A stretch of 39,749 nt of DNA from NCBI RefSeq assembly GCF_030696055.1, contig NZ_JAUYNP010000226.1:1-39749 (forward strand), given 5' to 3'. Position 1 is the first letter of the stretch; the number at the start of each line of letters is the position of its first letter. Source of the stretch: Pseudomonas sp. Lineage in GTDB: Bacteria; Pseudomonadota; Gammaproteobacteria; Pseudomonadales; Pseudomonadaceae. This document shows, in pieces, positions 39,165-39,749 of the stretch. The notes under the pieces were generated by a model that was not told the origin of the DNA, did no database searches, and worked only from the letters and a program-made list of their open reading frames with translations. The position numbers were made by a program, and so were the translations under genes.

Positions 39165-39749
<585 letters not shown>

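Overview
GC-rich window, probably a Pseudomonas chromosome (inferred from gene content and repeat types). From left to right it carries: (1) a Tad/Flp pilus locus on + (secretin C-terminus, lipoprotein, TadG/TadE-like minor pilins, TadZ/CpaE, TadA, TadB, TadC, TadD); (2) housekeeping genes: an HU-like protein, 4.5S SRP RNA, two small paralogous-looking ORFs, dnaX, ybaB, recR, a cold-shock protein, and ohr/ohrR; (3) catabolic accessory genes: an acyl-CoA dehydrogenase, a gamma-glutamyl-polyamine-type module (FAD amine oxidase, XRE-cupin regulator, glutamine-synthetase-like ligase, class III aminotransferase), a BVMO/SDR pair divergent from a TetR regulator, and a Kef-type antiporter; (4) a microaerobic respiration region on - (apt, anr, hemN, TauE/SafE protein, ccoS, ccoI, ccoH, ccoG, ccoP, ccoQ, ccoO, ccoN partial). 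The most interesting non-coding signals are: a perfect 14-bp-arm palindrome plus an extra half-site before the polyamine-type module; a tandem pair of TetR-type operators; a MITE-like 166-bp element with 17-bp perfect terminal inverted repeats and a TAA duplication that coincides with a stop codon; a nested repeat beside a candidate ANR box at hemN; and a palindromic repeat that supplies the ccoI stop codon. I see no CRISPR array, prophage, integron or tRNA. No wholly new multi-gene system can be demonstrated from sequence alone.
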